From assembly GCF_000147875.1 (NCBI RefSeq), contig NC_014507.1:186001-250000 (forward strand): 64,000 bases of DNA, given 5' to 3'. The translations under genes were made by a program, and so were the position numbers. Positions 33,448 to 42,508 of this stretch are shown here, piece after piece (positions within the stretch are counted from its first letter, which is position 1; the number at the start of each line of letters is the position of its first letter). The notes under the pieces were generated by a model. The model saw only the letters and a program-made list of their open reading frames with translations. It did no database searches and had not been told where the DNA came from. The stretch comes from Methanolacinia petrolearia DSM 11571. GTDB taxonomy: Archaea; Halobacteriota; Methanomicrobia; Methanomicrobiales; Methanomicrobiaceae.

Positions 33448-36048
33448 ATGGGGAACGAATTATCGGAGGACACCTTGGCTGTATCAGCAGATTGCCGCCT
33501 GCCCGGCTTTAATGGCAGGTCTGGTCTATACAGGTTTATTTTAACTTTAATTCTATTTTTAGGACTGTTAGTGATCGCAGCCCCGGTATCGGCTGAGGTA
33601 TGGACGCTGAATACGACAGACTCGATCGAGGCCAATATCTCGCTCGCCTCTCCAGGAGATACTCTTATCCTGAATCCGGGAACATATCAGCAGTACAATA
33701 TCACGGTTTCAAAGAACGTGACAATAATGTCCAATATTTCCGCAGGCGGGAGTGCGGGGAATACGATAATCGACGCGATGAATTCCGGCAGGATCTTTTA
33801 TGATAACAGTACGGCAGGCTATACGCTCACAATCGAGGGTCTGACACTGACGAATGGAAGCCTTTCTGACGAAGAAGGCGGAGCAATCTGCACAACCAAC
33901 GGCAGTGTCGAGATCTCGTCTTCGGTCATAACCGACTGTTCGGCGCTGACTTTGGGAAACGGCGGTGCGATCTACTCGTCAAGCGGCAACGTTATCGCAA
34001 CGTCCTGCACGTTTAACGACTGTTTCTCGAATACCGGGGGTGCAATCTGTGCCGCGGTCGTTAATACGACGTCATGCAGTTTCACGAGATGCGGATCATC
34101 GGTCTGCCTGGGCGGTGCAATCTCATCGGATGACGTGACGGCGATATCGTGCAGTTTCACCGGCTGTTTTGCATGGTCCGGTGGGGGGATCTTTTCCGAT
34201 GCGGTAACGGTCCGGTCGTGTAATTTCACGGACTGTGCTGCGTATACTTCCACAGGTATCGGCGGAGGGATATCGTCTGATGATGTCGTCGCAGAGTCAT
34301 GTAGTTTCATAAACTGTAGTTCGAAGGGTGATGGCGGCGGCATTTATTCCAACACTACTTCTGTTGTATTCTGTGATTTCACTGACTGCAAGGCGGTCTA
34401 TGACGGCGGCGGGATCTCTTCCCTCGATGCGACAGTAACCTCCTGTTCCTTCACCAGCTGTTATGGCACGGGTGGCTATAGTTATGGTGGCGGCATCTGC
34501 TCCAATTATGACGCCGGCGGAACTTTCCTGATCTCCTCTTCTTCCTTTACAGGTTGCCGGGCAAGTGCCGGCGGTGGATTGTATTCGGAATTGTCCACTG
34601 TCACCGTTATTTCATGCACTTTTATCAATTGCAGGGGAATCGATTCCGGCGGTGCGATCTTATCAATGGACAACAATTATCTTACTATCAGCTCCTGCAC
34701 CTTTACCGGCTGTTCGGCGTTGAATTATGCCGGAGCAATCCTTTCTGATACTGATTATACAACCTATGCCACAATCACGTCCTCCGACTTCACTAACTGT
34801 TCGGCAGAAAATATGTATGGGGGTGTAATATACGCCAATTACAGTATTTCCGCTATTCATTATTGCAGGATCTACGACTGCAATGGCGGGACTGCGGTTG
34901 TGATGGAGGACGGGACAATGGATGCGGAGAACAACTGGTGGGGAACGAATTCGGACCCGTCCGGTTACACGAAGGCGTTAAGCGGAGGACCGGTCGACGT
35001 CTCTCCGTGGCTTGTTCTCGGCACCGCCCCCTCGCCTTCTTCGATAACAGCCGGCGACTCATCCATCGTCAGTGCTGACCTGACTCGTAATTCGGCGGAC
35101 GAAGACACATCTCCGGGGGGATATGTTCCGGATGGAATCCCGGTTACGTTCACCCTTGCAGGCGGTCCGGGAAGCCTTTCGTCTCTTTCAGGTGCTACAG
35201 TTTCGGGAGTTTCGGCAACCACTTATTCTTCATCTTCCCCCGGGACTGCAACGATTGCCGCCACCGTGGACAATCAGATAGCTAACTGCACGGTACAGGT
35301 AAATTCCGGAGGGGGATCATCGTCCGGCGGGAGCGGAGGGTCTAACACCGATACAGGCATAGGTTTCGCTGAAGACCTGAAGGCTGGTGAAAACGTCTCG
35401 CTGGAGATGAACAAAGGTGCGGTTTACAGGGTGGATCTGACCGCAAAAACGGATATTGAAAAACTGATGATAACGGTCCGAAAAGACAGTTCTGTCCCGT
35501 CTTCTGTCGGAGAACCGGATTGGGATGTCTACGAGTACGAGGAAGTGACTCTCTACTATGCGGATGAATCTGATCTCTCCGATCTGATGTTTTACTTCAA
35601 GGTAAAGAAGAGCTGGCCGGCATCGAACGGATATGGTTACGGAGATGTCTTGATGCTGCGTTTCAACGAAGAAACTGACGAATGGGAGGAACTTACTACA
35701 ACGTTCACAGGTGAAGACGGGACATACTATTATTACAGTGCCGAAACTCCGTCATTCTCGTGGTTTGCAATCGCCGTATCCGAAGATGCGACAATAATCC
35801 CGGAGGGAACAGAGACTGAGGTCGCTACGCAGGCCGCAACATCTGTAAATACCCCGTCGTCTTCCGTCGCAACAGCTGTGTCTACAACTTCACCCGGCAA
35901 TTCTTCTATTGCCGAAGGGGAAAAATCCCTGACTTCTCTTGCCATCCCGGCACTTGCCGTTATACTGGTAATAATAGCAGTTATCGGGCTTGTAAGCCGC
36001 AAAAAGAAGGATGAATATCCGGACTGGTGGGACCACGGGCGGAGATGA
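33448..36048 (+). CDS. Large surface protein: cysteine-patterned beta-helix repeats plus PGF-pre-PGF domain
   Basis: This is an exported protein of 866 residues from this start. The signal peptide RFILTLILFLGLLVIAAPVSA precedes EVWTLNTT. The next 450 residues form a right-handed beta-helix of Pmp-like units. Each carries GGAI or GGGI and a strand of the type SCSFTGC/TSCTFNDC, with two Cys four residues apart repeated roughly every 22-28 residues. A linker with an Ig-like fold follows (about 520-630), then a Gly/Ser hinge (GGGSSSGGSGGS). Next is a PGF-pre-PGF domain (ENVSLEMNKGAVYRVDLTAKTDIEKL to FSWFAIAVSED), a Thr/Ser-rich stalk and a C-terminal helix before RKKKDEYPDWWDH. The start is uncertain: 33406 (TTG), 33436 and 33448 (GGGA upstream). 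Confidence 0.82.
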   Translation: MGNELSEDTLAVSADCRLPGFNGRSGLYRFILTLILFLGLLVIAAPVSAEVWTLNTTDSIEANISLASPGDTLILNPGTYQQYNITVSKNVTIMSNISAGGSAGNTIIDAMNSGRIFYDNSTAGYTLTIEGLTLTNGSLSDEEGGAICTTNGSVEISSSVITDCSALTLGNGGAIYSSSGNVIATSCTFNDCFSNTGGAICAAVVNTTSCSFTRCGSSVCLGGAISSDDVTAISCSFTGCFAWSGGGIFSDAVTVRSCNFTDCAAYTSTGIGGGISSDDVVAESCSFINCSSKGDGGGIYSNTTSVVFCDFTDCKAVYDGGGISSLDATVTSCSFTSCYGTGGYSYGGGICSNYDAGGTFLISSSSFTGCRASAGGGLYSELSTVTVISCTFINCRGIDSGGAILSMDNNYLTISSCTFTGCSALNYAGAILSDTDYTTYATITSSDFTNCSAENMYGGVIYANYSISAIHYCRIYDCNGGTAVVMEDGTMDAENNWWGTNSDPSGYTKALSGGPVDVSPWLVLGTAPSPSSITAGDSSIVSADLTRNSADEDTSPGGYVPDGIPVTFTLAGGPGSLSSLSGATVSGVSATTYSSSSPGTATIAATVDNQIANCTVQVNSGGGSSSGGSGGSNTDTGIGFAEDLKAGENVSLEMNKGAVYRVDLTAKTDIEKLMITVRKDSSVPSSVGEPDWDVYEYEEVTLYYADESDLSDLMFYFKVKKSWPASNGYGYGDVLMLRFNEETDEWEELTTTFTGEDGTYYYYSAETPSFSWFAIAVSEDATIIPEGTETEVATQAATSVNTPSSSVATAVSTTSPGNSSIAEGEKSLTSLAIPALAVILVIIAVIGLVSRKKKDEYPDWWDHGRR

Positions 36049-36103
36049 ATCTGCCTGAAAAATATCTGTTTTTAATTTGAAATAGACTAAAAAAAGATTG
36101 AAA

Positions 36104-37693
36104 TTATCTGTTCATCTGGGCGGCAGACTTTGAAACCATCATGTCGTCTACCCTGATGAGAAGTGCCGCAGTCTCTGCCGCACTCTGGATTGCCTGTCTC
36201 TTGACACGCATCGGCTCTATTACGCCGTCGTCATACATGTTCACGATCTTTCCGGTGAACACGTTGATTCCTGCGTATTTCTCCCCGTTTGCATGTGCTG
36301 ACTTCAGGTCTACGAGGATGTCGATCGGGTCGAGTCCCGAGTTCTCCGCAAGGGTGTTCGGGATCGCTTCGAAGATGTTAGCGAACGCATCGATTGCAAG
36401 CTGTGTCCTTCCGCCTACAGTAGCCGCATACGAGCGGAGACCGAGGCAGAGTTCAGCGTCTATTGCACCGGCGCCGACAACATACTTCCCGTCCTCAAGT
36501 GCATCCATCACGACACGAGCCGCATCATATGCCGCACGCTCGAGTTCGTCGACGAAGATCTGGTTGGAGCCCTTCAGGAGGATCGTGACGATCTTTCCGT
36601 TCTTGCACCCGGTAAACTTCGTCGCTTTGATATCTTTCATCTCCTCGACGCTCTCGGCGTTTCCGAAGACCGATTCGTCGAGATCCTTTACCGAGTTGAC
36701 GATCGTTCCGTGGAGTGCACGGGAGAAAGACTTCATGTCCTTCTCGGGTACGTCCTGGATTGCAAGGATTCCTGCATGGGAAAGGTGGTACTGGACTGCG
36801 TCGGCGATTCCCTTCTGGCAGAGAACCACATTTGCACCGGATGCAACGATCAGATCTGCATATTCCTTCAGCTTCGCCTTCTCACTGTCCGAAAATGCTT
36901 CCATCTGCTCGGAGGTTGTGATCTTGATCTTCGACTTCGTCTCGGTCTTCTTTATCTCGAGAGGCTGGGCGAGAAGTGCGACCTTTGCGTTCGTGACCTT
37001 CTTCGGCATTCCCTCGTCGCAGCGTGTCTTGTCGATCATAAACCCGGAGAGAAGTTCAGCCTCTTCGAGACTGTCGCCTACAACCGTCTTGATCTTAACA
37101 TCGTCCTCGTCGATTGCATATTTCCCATTCTCGTCCTTCTCGGCAACAGCGAGCACGGCATCAACAACGATCGAGGAGATCTTATCCTTCATCATCTCGA
37201 TCGACTTGCCTGTAACGGCCGTGTTTGCAACTTTTACGAGGAGTTCCCTGTCCTCTCCTTTGGACTCAATCGCGTTTTCGTTGAGGATCTCAAGTGCCTT
37301 CTCCATTGCGAGAGTATATCCGTTGGCGATGACCGTCGGGTGGATCTTCTTTGCAAAGAGTCTTTCCGCCTCTTCCATGAGTTCGCCGATGAGAATGCAG
37401 GATGTCGTAGTGCCGTCGCCGACCTCGTCGTCCTGGGCCTCTGCAACCGATATCATCATCTTAGCTGCGGGGTGCTCTACCGAAATCTCATGAAGAATAG
37501 TTGCACCGTCGTTTGTGATTACCACATCTCCCGACGGGGATACGAGCATCTTGTCCATTCCGCGGGGACCGAGGGTCGTGCGGACAGCACTTGCAATGGC
37601 TTTGCAGGCCATGATATTCGAGTGCTGCGCCTCCCTTCCGCTTGTAACGTCGACATTATCGCGTAAAATTATAATGGGCTGTCCAGCTAACAT
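36104..37693 (-). CDS. Thermosome subunit (group II chaperonin)
   Basis: This is a 529-residue ATP-dependent chaperonin subunit forming a double ring with a built-in lid. [41 protein letters not shown] with the catalytic Asp, and [17 protein letters not shown] are canonical. The C-terminus ends [11 protein letters not shown], without the Gly-Gly-Met tail many thermosomes have. The start [10 protein letters not shown] at 37693 is chosen because AGGAG lies seven bases upstream and it matches the family N-terminus. An in-frame ATG at 37720 coincides with the predicted transcription start and would be leaderless. No second subunit gene lies here. Confidence 0.93.
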   Translation of the reverse strand: MLAGQPIIILRDNVDVTSGREAQHSNIMACKAIASAVRTTLGPRGMDKMLVSPSGDVVITNDGATILHEISVEHPAAKMMISVAEAQDDEVGDGTTTSCILIGELMEEAERLFAKKIHPTVIANGYTLAMEKALEILNENAIESKGEDRELLVKVANTAVTGKSIEMMKDKISSIVVDAVLAVAEKDENGKYAIDEDDVKIKTVVGDSLEEAELLSGFMIDKTRCDEGMPKKVTNAKVALLAQPLEIKKTETKSKIKITTSEQMEAFSDSEKAKLKEYADLIVASGANVVLCQKGIADAVQYHLSHAGILAIQDVPEKDMKSFSRALHGTIVNSVKDLDESVFGNAESVEEMKDIKATKFTGCKNGKIVTILLKGSNQIFVDELERAAYDAARVVMDALEDGKYVVGAGAIDAELCLGLRSYAATVGGRTQLAIDAFANIFEAIPNTLAENSGLDPIDILVDLKSAHANGEKYAGINVFTGKIVNMYDDGVIEPMRVKRQAIQSAAETAALLIRVDDMMVSKSAAQMNR

Positions 37694-37740
37694 ATTACGT
37701 GCTCCTATGTGATCTGCCATAAATGTGGTTTTGAAGTTCT

Positions 37741-37750
37741 ATATATAATA
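37741..37750 (-). promoter_or_regulatory. TATA box of the thermosome gene
   Basis: TATTATATAT on the minus strand, centred near 37745, predicts transcription from about 37720. That gives a leader of about 27 bases that includes AGGAG before the ATG at 37693. Confidence 0.5.
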
Positions 37751-37796
37751 TCCGATCTATATCTATTCATGTTGCAGTTATTAAAAAAGTTTTCTC

Positions 37797-37817
37797 CCCG
37801 GATTATAACGATCCGGG
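37797..37817 (-). terminator. Hairpin terminator after cheW
   Basis: CCCGGAT (37797-37803) pairs perfectly with ATCCGGG (37811-37817). On the minus strand it is followed by GAGAAAACTTTTTT. It lies 24 bases after the cheW stop, closing the prs-nob1-PRTase-cheW operon. Confidence 0.45.
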
Positions 37818-37840
37818 TTCTTTCTGATCATCGCCGCATC

Positions 37841-38311
37841 TTACAGGTTTTCGATATTTAAACCGGCAAGAATCAGGTTCATATCAAGCCAGATTATGAG
37901 ATCCGTCTTGCCTGCTGCGCCTGATTCCTCTGTCTTCTCTTTGATTATGCCCTTGACAAAAGCTTCCTTTGAAAAAGAGTTGTCCATACTATCGATATTT
38001 TCTTCCTCGACCTGGATGACGCTGCGGACATTGTCGACGATGATGCCAACATTCGATCCGCCTGATGCATCGGGCATGAGGACGATTATCTTCTGGGTCT
38101 CTTCGTTCTCGTGCTCAGGAAGATTTAGTATCCTGTTCAGGTTGAGAATGTTTGTAATCTCGCCCCTGAGGTTGATAATGCCCGCTATATGTGGTGGAGC
38201 CCTTGGAACTGGAGTAATAGGCATCATCTCCACGATCTCTCTTGCGAGATGAATATCCAGTGCGTAAAGCGTTCCTCCTATCTCAAAAACAACAACATCT
38301 ATTAATGCCAT
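37841..38311 (-). CDS. cheW: CheW chemotaxis coupling protein
   Basis: This is a 156-residue SH3-like adaptor linking chemoreceptors to CheA at the membrane. IDVVVFEIGGTLYALDIHLAREIVEMMPITPVPRAPPHIAGIINLRGEI is the canonical CheW core with the NLRG motif, and VGIIVDNVRSVIQVEEENI follows. No cheA, cheY or receptor gene lies beside it; it ends a nucleotide-metabolism operon. ATG 38311 is chosen for AGGAGG upstream over a longer frame that would overlap the preceding gene. Confidence 0.92.
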   Translation of the reverse strand: MALIDVVVFEIGGTLYALDIHLAREIVEMMPITPVPRAPPHIAGIINLRGEITNILNLNRILNLPEHENEETQKIIVLMPDASGGSNVGIIVDNVRSVIQVEEENIDSMDNSFSKEAFVKGIIKEKTEESGAAGKTDLIIWLDMNLILAGLNIENL

Positions 38312-38327
38312 TTTCGTATCCTCCTGA

Positions 38328-38951
38328 TTAGTCGATCCTTTCGACCTTAACCAGCGAATAGAGCGGAACACCGCCGATCTCTTTCAGTCCTCTCTTGTCG
38401 AAGAGTACTAAAATCCCCACAGGCTCCCCTCCGTGCTTACGGATATATTCTATTGCCTCTGTAATTGTATTTCCGGTGGTAACAACATCGTCCACGATCA
38501 GGCACGATCTGTTAGAAACACCCGCAAAACTGCTGTTGAGCGATCCCGAGGGGCTGTCGCCCTGTGCATGCTTCTTCGGGTGGTACATCGCGAACATTGC
38601 ACCTTCATTTCCGGCTATAAGAGTCGCAAGGGGGATTCCTGAATGTGCGATGCCTATGACCACATCCGGAAAGCCGCTGCCTTCCTCTTCGGAAAGTCCC
38701 GCCTGTTCGCGTGCAAAATAAAATCTCTGCGCCATCATCGATGCGGCAAGGCAGAGGTTGTTCGAATCGCAGCTTATACTCGACCAGTCTATGAGTACGT
38801 CTCTGGGCACGTCTCCTCCGCTCTTTTCCCTGGTCAGGAGCCATGTCACAGTCTCTGCGGAGAGGCTGAGCTCATCCGAGATCTGGCTGGTGCTCCGGCC
38901 TTCCGAGTGGAGAAGCCTGGCTTTGCTGATGAGTTCGTCAAGGGATGACAT
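38328..38951 (-). CDS. gfcR: PyrE-like phosphoribosyltransferase with N-terminal HTH (GfcR type)
   Basis: This protein has 207 residues. The N-terminal 45 (DELISKARLLHSEGRSTSQISDELSLSAETVTWLL) form a helix-turn-helix. The rest is a type I phosphoribosyltransferase fold with PRPP loop CLIVDDVVTTGNTITEA and the flexible region PKKHAQGDSPSGSLNSSFAGV. Haloarchaeal GfcR, of the same layout, is a transcription regulator of sugar metabolism. By family it may bind PRPP or a nucleotide and control genes rather than make OMP (inference). It sits between nob1 and cheW with gaps of 21 and 16 bases. Confidence 0.85.
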   Translation of the reverse strand: MSSLDELISKARLLHSEGRSTSQISDELSLSAETVTWLLTREKSGGDVPRDVLIDWSSISCDSNNLCLAASMMAQRFYFAREQAGLSEEEGSGFPDVVIGIAHSGIPLATLIAGNEGAMFAMYHPKKHAQGDSPSGSLNSSFAGVSNRSCLIVDDVVTTGNTITEAIEYIRKHGGEPVGILVLFDKRGLKEIGGVPLYSLVKVERID

Positions 38952-38972
38952 AAAAATAGAATCAGCCTGCGA

Positions 38973-39434
38973 TCACTTAACCTTTCTTTTTATCTCCAGC
39001 CCGCAGACCTCGCAGATGCCCGGTTCGCTGTAGTACCTGCCGCAACCGGTGCACCTGTAACGCCACTTTTTTTTCTTTGCCGCCCTCTGCTGGAGCGGGA
39101 TCACCTCGATTCCCATGTGCTGTGCGGTATTCGAGAGTGCGAAGTCGTCGGTAGCGACTGCGGCTCCTGTCTCGTATGCAAGTGCCGCCACATCGATATC
39201 GGTCGCGGAGAGAACGGAGATGTCGCCGCTCTTCGTTGCGGCTTTTTTGACCTCTTCGACAGATTTTCTATCCGGGCCGGTAACGATGAGGCCGGATTCG
39301 CGGTATTTTTCAAATCTCATCTTCGAGTTGAGGTCCTTTAATTCCTCAAAGACGGCGGATGGGACTATGAGATCTCCGTCGAGGGGGAGATCGGTAAAAA
39401 AGAATGTCGAATCTGTTACTATCTTTCTCTTCAT
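38973..39434 (-). CDS. nob1: rRNA maturation endonuclease Nob1
   Basis: This 153-residue PIN-domain nuclease cuts the 3' end of pre-16S rRNA. The PIN acidic residues are seen in VTDSTFFF, the Glu of VFEELKDLN, SATDIDVAALAYE and VATDDFALSNTAQHMG. A C-terminal zinc ribbon CTGCGRYYSEPGICEVCG supplies four Cys ligands. The start ATG overlaps the prs stop (ATGA), so it is translationally coupled to prs. An upstream extension of the frame through prs is not a real N-terminus. Confidence 0.92.
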   Translation of the reverse strand: MKRKIVTDSTFFFTDLPLDGDLIVPSAVFEELKDLNSKMRFEKYRESGLIVTGPDRKSVEEVKKAATKSGDISVLSATDIDVAALAYETGAAVATDDFALSNTAQHMGIEVIPLQQRAAKKKKWRYRCTGCGRYYSEPGICEVCGLEIKRKVK

Positions 39435-40282
39435 CTTCCACGCAGTGCGGCTGAGATCGATTCCGCCGCTGAGAAGCTGCTTGCACCCGACTCTATCGTA
39501 TCGCTTGCTGCGACGGATTTGATGCCTGCAGCCGCGAGTCTGGCGTAGCCGCCGTTTGTAAACACACCGTGGACGCATGCGGCATGCACCTCGGCCGCCC
39601 CCTGCTCTTTCAGCATCCCTGCGGCAGTTGCAAGGGTTCCGCCGGTGGATATGATGTCGTCGACTATGAAGACCGTCCTTCCGTTCGCATCCATGTTCTT
39701 CGGAGCGATGTTAACTTCGGTTCCCGAGAGGCGGATCTTTTGCAGGTGGTCGTGCTCGAAGCCTCCGAATGACGCGACATCAGATGCAAAGTCTGCGGCT
39801 CCCTCGTCCGGAGCAAGGATGAGGGGATTTCCCGGCTTCATCGAGCGGATGTAGTCGCTGATCCTCTCTGCGATGCTTATGTTCTCTGCAGGGACCTCGA
39901 AATGATCGAGGACCGTGTTCTCGTGAATATTGATCGTATAAACCCTGTCTATTCCCTGCGAAAGAGCTAGTGCAACGGCCCTTGCACTGATCGGTTCGCC
40001 CGGCCTGAACTTCTTGTCCTGCCTTGCATAGCCCATGTAAGGAATTACAAGCGAAAGGCTGTCAGCCTCTTCGCAGGCGTCGATCAGCAGGAGGAGCTGG
40101 ATCAGCGAGTCGCTGTTTGTAATGCTGCCTATAATCACCAAATCTTCTGCCGGGGCATCAGCCCTTACGTAGAGTTCGCCGTCGGGAAACGATCTGAATT
40201 CTGCCGAAAGCAGTTCGGCGCCTAATATATGAGCGGTTTTCGCCGCAAGAACCTGGGAATGCTCTGCACCAATGATCTTCAT
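39431..40282 (-). CDS. prs: Ribose-phosphate pyrophosphokinase
   Basis: This 283-residue enzyme makes PRPP from ribose-5-phosphate and ATP for nucleotide, His and Trp synthesis. PDGELYVR, YARQDKKFRPGEPISARAVA and NIHENTVLDHFEVP are family marks, and the PRPP-binding loop is VFIVDDIISTGGTLATAA. It is shorter than bacterial Prs, as is usual in archaea. AGGTAAT lies four bases before the ATG. It is the first gene of the operon and diverges from lonB with an 82-base intergenic region. Confidence 0.95.
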   Translation of the reverse strand: MKIIGAEHSQVLAAKTAHILGAELLSAEFRSFPDGELYVRADAPAEDLVIIGSITNSDSLIQLLLLIDACEEADSLSLVIPYMGYARQDKKFRPGEPISARAVALALSQGIDRVYTINIHENTVLDHFEVPAENISIAERISDYIRSMKPGNPLILAPDEGAADFASDVASFGGFEHDHLQKIRLSGTEVNIAPKNMDANGRTVFIVDDIISTGGTLATAAGMLKEQGAAEVHAACVHGVFTNGGYARLAAAGIKSVAASDTIESGASSFSAAESISAALRGR

Positions 40283-40364
40283 CAGGATTACCTATTCTGG
40301 AAAGTACTTAAAGTATCGAAATGAACCATATAAGCACTATCGTTTGTCAGAGGTACACATACCA

Positions 40365-42446
40365 ATGAATAATGAAGATACAATAAATGAAAATATCGAT
40401 AAACCGGAAGATATTGTCGAATCGCCGGTTAATGAAACCCCTTCTGCTCCTGAGGATGCCGGTTTTACCGCTGACCCCGGGAAGCCCGGAGAAGGCCCGA
40501 AACTTATCGCCGCCGACACAGGGGATCACTCTACCGAAGATGCCGGCCAGCCGGGGATTAAGACCGAGGAGATCGATCTCGATACCCTGAACTCTTCATC
40601 CGAGATCGAGGTCCCCAAGAGGCTCATCGACCAGGTCATCGGCCAGGACCATGCGGTAGAGGTCATCAAGAAAGCCGCAATCCAGCGCAGGCACGTGATG
40701 ATGATAGGAACGCCGGGTACAGGCAAATCGATGCTTGCAAAGGCGATGGCCGAACTTCTGCCCAAAGAGGACCTCCAGGACATTCTGGTCTATCCCAACT
40801 CCGACGACTCCAACACGCCGATCGTAAGGACTGTCAAGGCGGGAAGGGGCAAGGAGATCGTCAACGCCCACAAGGCCGAGGCGAAGAAGCGTGCCCAGAC
40901 AAGAAATACGATGATAATGCTCCTCGTATTCGGAATAATGGGGTACGCCATAATCACCGGACAGCTGCTTATGGGAATCATCGGTGCGGCGTTCATCTTC
41001 ATGGCGCTCCAGTACACCAGGCCGAAAGAGGAGGCAATGGTCCCGAAGCTGCTCGTATCCAGCCAGAAGGAGGGCAACGCACCTTACGTCGACGGAACCG
41101 GTGCACATGCAGGTGCACTGCTCGGCGACGTCCGCCACGATCCGTTCCAGTCCGGAGGTCTCGAGACCCCTGCACACGACCGTGTAGAGGCGGGTGCGAT
41201 CCACAAGGCGAACAAGGGTGTTCTCTTTATAGATGAGATCAATACCCTGACGCCCCATTCCCAGCAGAATCTCTTAACAGCCTTACAGGAGGGAGAGTTC
41301 CCTATAACAGGCCAGAGCGAGAGATCGAGTGGTGCGATGGTCAAAACCGAACCCGTGCCGTGCAGGTTCGTCATGATCGCGGCAGGAAACGTGGATGCCA
41401 TCGAAGGGATGCACCCGGCTCTCAGGTCGCGTATCCGTGGATACGGTTACGAACTCTTCATGCAGGACTCGATGCCCGACACCGAGGAGAACCAAAAGAA
41501 GTTCATCCGTTTCATTGCACAGGAAGTAAAGAACGACGGGAAGATTCCGCCGTTCGACAAGGGTGCGATCGAGGAGATCATGAGAGAGGCACGCCGCCGG
41601 AGCAACAGGAAGGGACATATTACACTGAAGCTTCGTGACATGGGTGGGCTGATCCGTGTTGCGGGAGATATGGCCCGGCAGGACGATTCGGAAATTACGA
41701 CCGCAGAACATGTCTTAAAGGCAAAAGAGATCGCAAGGTCTGTCGAGGACCAGATCTCCGGCGAGATCACGCAGAGGAGCCGCGAGTACGAGTTGACGGT
41801 CGTAAGCGGCTCCGAGATCGGAAGGGTAAATGGTCTTGCGGTCGTCGGCCACGACTCTGGCCAGGTCCTCCCGATTATGGCGGAAGCGACACCGACGCAG
41901 AGCAAGGTCGGCGGAGAGGTCATTGCAACGGGTCTCCTGAAGGAGATCGCACAGGAGTCGATAAAGAACATCAGTGCGATCATCAAGAAGCTGACCCAGA
42001 AGGATATCAAGGACATGGATATCCACATCCAGTTCATCGGGACATACAACGGGGTCGAGGGAGACTCGGCCTCGGTCAGCGTTGCAACAGCGGTAATCAG
42101 TGCAATAGAGGGAATCCCGGTCAGGCAGGACGTAGCGATGACCGGTTCGCTCTCGGTAAGGGGCAATGTACTCCCGATAGGAGGAGTCACCTACAAGATC
42201 GAGGCAGCCGCAAAGGCGGGCATTACGACGATCATCATTCCCGAGTCGAACCTTGCCGACGTTCTCATCGAGGATCGCTACAAGGAGATGGTCACTATAA
42301 TACCGGTCAAAAAGTTCGAGGATGTGCTTGATATCGCACTTGTGCCGGAGAAGAAGAAGGATTTCATGGAGAGGGTAAAGGAGCTTGCAAAGATCACTCC
42401 CTCGGAGATAAACATAAAAGCTCCCCCAAAACCTCTCCATGGGTGA
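40365..42446 (+). CDS. lonB: Archaeal membrane-anchored Lon protease (LonB)
   Basis: This is a 693-residue ATP-dependent protease. The acidic N-terminal 80 residues precede the AAA+ module: Walker A GTPGTGKS and Walker B VLFIDEIN. A pair of transmembrane helices (MLLVFGIMGYAIITGQ and MGIIGAAFIFMAL) is inserted between Walker A and B, as in LonB. The C-terminal peptidase has the catalytic Ser568 in GDSASVS and Lys611 in VTYKIEAA, 43 residues apart as in known LonB. It degrades damaged and membrane proteins. A TATA-like CATATAA lies at 40327-40333. The ATG at 40365 follows GAGGTA by about 8 bases; an upstream frame to 40272 overlaps prs and is rejected. Confidence 0.95.
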   Translation: MNNEDTINENIDKPEDIVESPVNETPSAPEDAGFTADPGKPGEGPKLIAADTGDHSTEDAGQPGIKTEEIDLDTLNSSSEIEVPKRLIDQVIGQDHAVEVIKKAAIQRRHVMMIGTPGTGKSMLAKAMAELLPKEDLQDILVYPNSDDSNTPIVRTVKAGRGKEIVNAHKAEAKKRAQTRNTMIMLLVFGIMGYAIITGQLLMGIIGAAFIFMALQYTRPKEEAMVPKLLVSSQKEGNAPYVDGTGAHAGALLGDVRHDPFQSGGLETPAHDRVEAGAIHKANKGVLFIDEINTLTPHSQQNLLTALQEGEFPITGQSERSSGAMVKTEPVPCRFVMIAAGNVDAIEGMHPALRSRIRGYGYELFMQDSMPDTEENQKKFIRFIAQEVKNDGKIPPFDKGAIEEIMREARRRSNRKGHITLKLRDMGGLIRVAGDMARQDDSEITTAEHVLKAKEIARSVEDQISGEITQRSREYELTVVSGSEIGRVNGLAVVGHDSGQVLPIMAEATPTQSKVGGEVIATGLLKEIAQESIKNISAIIKKLTQKDIKDMDIHIQFIGTYNGVEGDSASVSVATAVISAIEGIPVRQDVAMTGSLSVRGNVLPIGGVTYKIEAAAKAGITTIIIPESNLADVLIEDRYKEMVTIIPVKKFEDVLDIALVPEKKKDFMERVKELAKITPSEINIKAPPKPLHG

Positions 42447-42508
42447 ATATCACCCGCAATTATAATAATAAACAATAATTTACAATTGCATTTTTCAGGG
42501 GTTTTAGA

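Noticed and set aside
36141-37493. 450-codon plus-strand frame antisense to the thermosome
   Set aside because: A long antisense frame is common opposite GC-rich, highly biased codons. The thermosome frame has all family motifs; the antisense one is Ser/Phe/Ile-rich without any.
41447-42440. Two minus-strand frames of more than 240 codons inside lonB
   Set aside because: Both are antisense to the well-conserved LonB AAA+ and protease domains and show no ribosome site or family motif.
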